The translations under genes were made by a program, and so were the position numbers. 64,000 bases of DNA from Rhodobacter sp. (GTDB lineage Bacteria; Pseudomonadota; Alphaproteobacteria; Rhodobacterales; Rhodobacteraceae), in contig JADCDI010000001.1 in the NCBI GenBank assembly GCA_020251025.1, forward strand, positions 62,001 through 126,000. The letters are read 5' to 3'. The notes under the pieces are model-generated. The model searched no databases. It saw nothing but the letters and a program-made list of their open reading frames with translations, and was not told the origin of the DNA. Shown here piece after piece: positions 62,163-64,000 of the stretch (within the stretch, counting starts at the first letter, position 1; every line of letters starts with the position of its first letter).

Positions 62163-63233
62163 ATGGCAGATAACCCAAGCCTTCTTGCCGAAATGAACGA
62201 CCGCTCGCGCGAGGTTTTCCGCCGGGTCGTCGAGGGCTACCTTGCCTCAGGCGATCCTGTCGGATCCCGCACCCTGACACGCACGATGCAGGAGAAGATC
62301 AGCGCAGCAACAATCCGCAACGTGATGCAGGACCTCGAGTATCTGGGCCTGCTGGACAGCCCCCATGTTTCTGCCGGCCGGATACCCACACAGCTTGGTC
62401 TGCGCATGTTTGTCGATGGCCTTATGGAAATCGGTGTGGTCGCCGACGCAGACCGCGAAAAGATCGACGCCAGCCTTGCTGCAAATGACCGCGACATGCC
62501 CGCCTTGCTGGACAAGATCGGCGCGACCCTGTCCGGGCTTACCCAAGGTGCCAGTCTTGTGCTGACCCCGAAGCGGCAGGCACCGATCCGGCATATCGAG
62601 TTTCTGAGCTTGTCCCCCGACCGCGCCCTTGTCGTGCTGGTCTTCGCCGACGGTACGGTCGAAAACCGCATCTTTACCCCGCCCGCCGGCCAGACGCCTT
62701 CTTCGATGCGCGAGGCTGCGAACTTTGTGAATGCCTTGGCCGAAGGACGCACCCTGGGCGACCTGCGCCAGAAGATCAGCCAGGAAATCTCCCAGCGCCG
62801 GCAAGAGATTGACACGCTGGCGCGCGATCTTGTCGAAAGCGGTATGGCCCTTTGGGAAAACGCCGGAGAGCCGCACGAACGGCTGATCGTGCGCGGGCGG
62901 GCAAACCTGATCGACGAAACAGCCGAAGTGCAGGATGTGAACCGGATTCGCCGCCTTTTCGATGACCTCGAACGCAAACGCGACATCGCCGAGTTTCTTG
63001 ACCTCACCGAACAGGGCGAGGGGGTGCGGATCTTTATCGGCTCGGAGAACAAGCTTTTCTCGCTTTCGGGTTCCTCTCTGGTGGTCTCTCCCTATATGAA
63101 CGCAGACCGCAAGATCATCGGTGCGGTCGGGGTCATTGGCCCCACGCGGCTTAACTATGGCCGCATCGTGCCGATTGTCGATTATACGGCTCAGTTGGTC
63201 GGAAAGCTTGTTTCTGATCGCGGCAAGGGATGA
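62163..63233 (+). CDS. hrcA: Heat-inducible transcription repressor HrcA
   Basis: 356 aa from the ATG at 62163 ([21 protein letters not shown]). The N-terminal winged helix has [34 protein letters not shown]; the C-terminal part has [22 protein letters not shown]. HrcA represses groESL-type operons through CIRCE. The longer track ORF to 61776 runs through the rph leader antisense and is rejected. grpE follows after seven bases. Confidence 0.95.
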   Translation: MADNPSLLAEMNDRSREVFRRVVEGYLASGDPVGSRTLTRTMQEKISAATIRNVMQDLEYLGLLDSPHVSAGRIPTQLGLRMFVDGLMEIGVVADADREKIDASLAANDRDMPALLDKIGATLSGLTQGASLVLTPKRQAPIRHIEFLSLSPDRALVVLVFADGTVENRIFTPPAGQTPSSMREAANFVNALAEGRTLGDLRQKISQEISQRRQEIDTLARDLVESGMALWENAGEPHERLIVRGRANLIDETAEVQDVNRIRRLFDDLERKRDIAEFLDLTEQGEGVRIFIGSENKLFSLSGSSLVVSPYMNADRKIIGAVGVIGPTRLNYGRIVPIVDYTAQLVGKLVSDRGKG

Positions 63234-63240
63234 AGGACAG

Positions 63241-63795
63241 ATGACAAAAGACGGCAACATACCCCAGGATCAGCAATTGGCCGAAGATATCGCCGAAGAT
63301 ATGGCCGATTCCGTAGATGCCTTCACGGCAGAGCTGGAACAGCTTCGCGCAGAGCGCGACGAATTGAAGGAACGCTTCATCCGCGTCCTTGCCGATGCCG
63401 AGAACGCGCGCAAGCGCGGCGAGCGCGACCGGCGCGAAGCCGAACAATACGGCGGCTCGCGTCTGGCCCGTGACATGCTTCCCGTTTACGACAATTTGCG
63501 GCGCGCCCTCGATGCCGCCACCGACGATCAGCGCCTTCAGGCCGCCGCGCTGATCGAAGGGGTGGAATTGACGATGCGCGAGCTGACCAATGTCCTGACC
63601 AGGCATGGCGTCAAGCCGATCTCTCCGGCAATCGGTGACAGCTTCGATCCGCAACAGCATGAGGCGATGTTCGAGGCCCCGCTTCCGGGGACCCGGGCGG
63701 GCCAGATCATTCAGGTGATGACCGAAGGGTTCCTGCTGCATGATCGCCTGCTGCGCCCGGCTCAGGTGGGCGTTTCGTCAAATACCCAAGACTGA
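63241..63795 (+). CDS. grpE: Nucleotide exchange factor GrpE
   Basis: 184 aa from the ATG at 63241 (MTKDGNIPQDQQLAEDIAED). A long N-terminal coiled coil (AELEQLRAERDELKERFIRVLADAENARKR) is followed by the beta-domain ending DRLLRPAQVGVS. It is the ADP release factor for DnaK. It forms an hrcA-grpE unit. Confidence 0.96.
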   Translation: MTKDGNIPQDQQLAEDIAEDMADSVDAFTAELEQLRAERDELKERFIRVLADAENARKRGERDRREAEQYGGSRLARDMLPVYDNLRRALDAATDDQRLQAAALIEGVELTMRELTNVLTRHGVKPISPAIGDSFDPQQHEAMFEAPLPGTRAGQIIQVMTEGFLLHDRLLRPAQVGVSSNTQD

Positions 63796-63891
63796 CGCAG
63801 GCTTCAGGGCAACAAACGGGCCTATGCGCCGCCCTCTGCGCCTCTGGCGCGCATCTTCCGGCGGCGTTCTTGCAGGCACAAGCAGGCAGGA

Positions 63892-64000
63892 TCAGTGCCG
63901 GATCATGCTGCGCAGTTCGTAGATCAGGCGCAGGGCGTCCATCGGGGTCAGATCGTCCGGGTGAATTCCGCTCAGGCGCGCCTCGACCTCAGACGGTTCA
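63892..64000 (-). CDS. mutS: DNA mismatch repair protein MutS, C-terminal end (partial)
   Basis: The last 35 codons read EPSEVEARLSGIHPDDLTPM followed by DALRLIYELRSMIRH and TGA. The pattern (x)LxxxxPDDLTPxxALxxLYELKxL is the MutS C-terminus. The gene continues beyond the right edge of the window. It is convergent with grpE, with about 96 bp between. Confidence 0.85.
   Translation of the reverse strand, partial: EPSEVEARLSGIHPDDLTPMDALRLIYELRSMIRH

Noticed and set aside
1-64000. CRISPR array or IS element
   Set aside because: No regularly spaced repeats, transposase or terminal inverted repeat pair could be seen anywhere in the window.

Overview
The window reads as an alphaproteobacterial chromosome of the order Rhodobacterales (Rhodobacter-like). 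The main evidence is the redox-regulatory locus hvrA-regA-senC next to a divergent regB, the neighbouring ahcY, the hemD-mitofilin-hemY cluster, and the order maf/aroE/coaE/dnaQ ... hemJ-rho-mnmE-mnmG-rsmG-parA-parB, which in this group flanks the chromosome origin. Most of the window (about 19.4-64 kb) is dense, GC-rich, operon-organised housekeeping DNA.

Region 1 (about 135-17053) is an integrated genomic island. Its two ends are the two halves of one tRNA-Thr(CGT) gene. The 3' half lies at 100-143 and the 5' half at 17045-17082, and they share a 9-bp direct repeat, TTACGAATG, that is the anticodon loop. Joining the halves on paper gives a complete 73-nt cloverleaf. Integration therefore split the tRNA, and the island does not rebuild the missing half. 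Instead it carries a complete, different tRNA-Thr(CGT) at 15483-15558, directly downstream of its own tyrosine integrase. The cargo includes: (a) a DNA phosphorothioation locus with DndC, a 66-aa small protein, DndD and a DndE fused to a HerA-type ATPase, plus a convergent TusA-like sulfurtransferase gene; (b) a zinc-site-less tRNA-guanine-transglycosylase relative resembling phage DpdA (7-deazaguanine insertion into DNA), paired with an unknown 634-aa protein; (c) an H-NS/HvrA-type silencer; (d) a possible HUH-type Rep protein flanked by a large palindrome and by paired hairpins with covarying stems; (e) a second, short tyrosine recombinase; and (f) several unknown genes.

Region 2 (17155-19017) is a three-gene overlapping cassette of unknown function containing a TIGR04255-like protein. 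It sits between the tRNA-Thr site and the core genome.

Region 3 (19.4-32.2 kb): hemY, a mitofilin-like protein and hemD run leftward; tsaD, yciI and an EVE-domain gene run rightward, with what looks like only the last 34 codons of gpsA left between tsaD and yciI. Then come DUF2853, ahcY, adhP, an HD hydrolase, and the hvrA-regA-senC // regB redox regulon.

Region 4 (32.3-51.4 kb): a PAS protein, tsaE, an amgK/murU-like cell-wall recycling pair, addB-addA, trxA, hslV-hslU and an alpha/beta-hydrolase lipoprotein. These are followed by smr (with an apparent mltA remnant beside it), the Tim44-like gene, fxsA, secB, and dnaQ-coaE-aroE-maf.

Region 5 (51.4-64 kb): a 400-bp AT-rich intergenic segment with DnaA-box-like sites is a candidate oriC. 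It is followed by hemJ, rho, mnmE, mnmG, rsmG and parAB. Two perfect parS palindromes lie at 54963 and 57141 and a degenerate one at 60700. The window ends with hemW, ridA, rdgB, rph, hrcA, grpE and the 3' end of mutS. The parS cluster and the candidate origin place the window at the replication-origin end of the chromosome.
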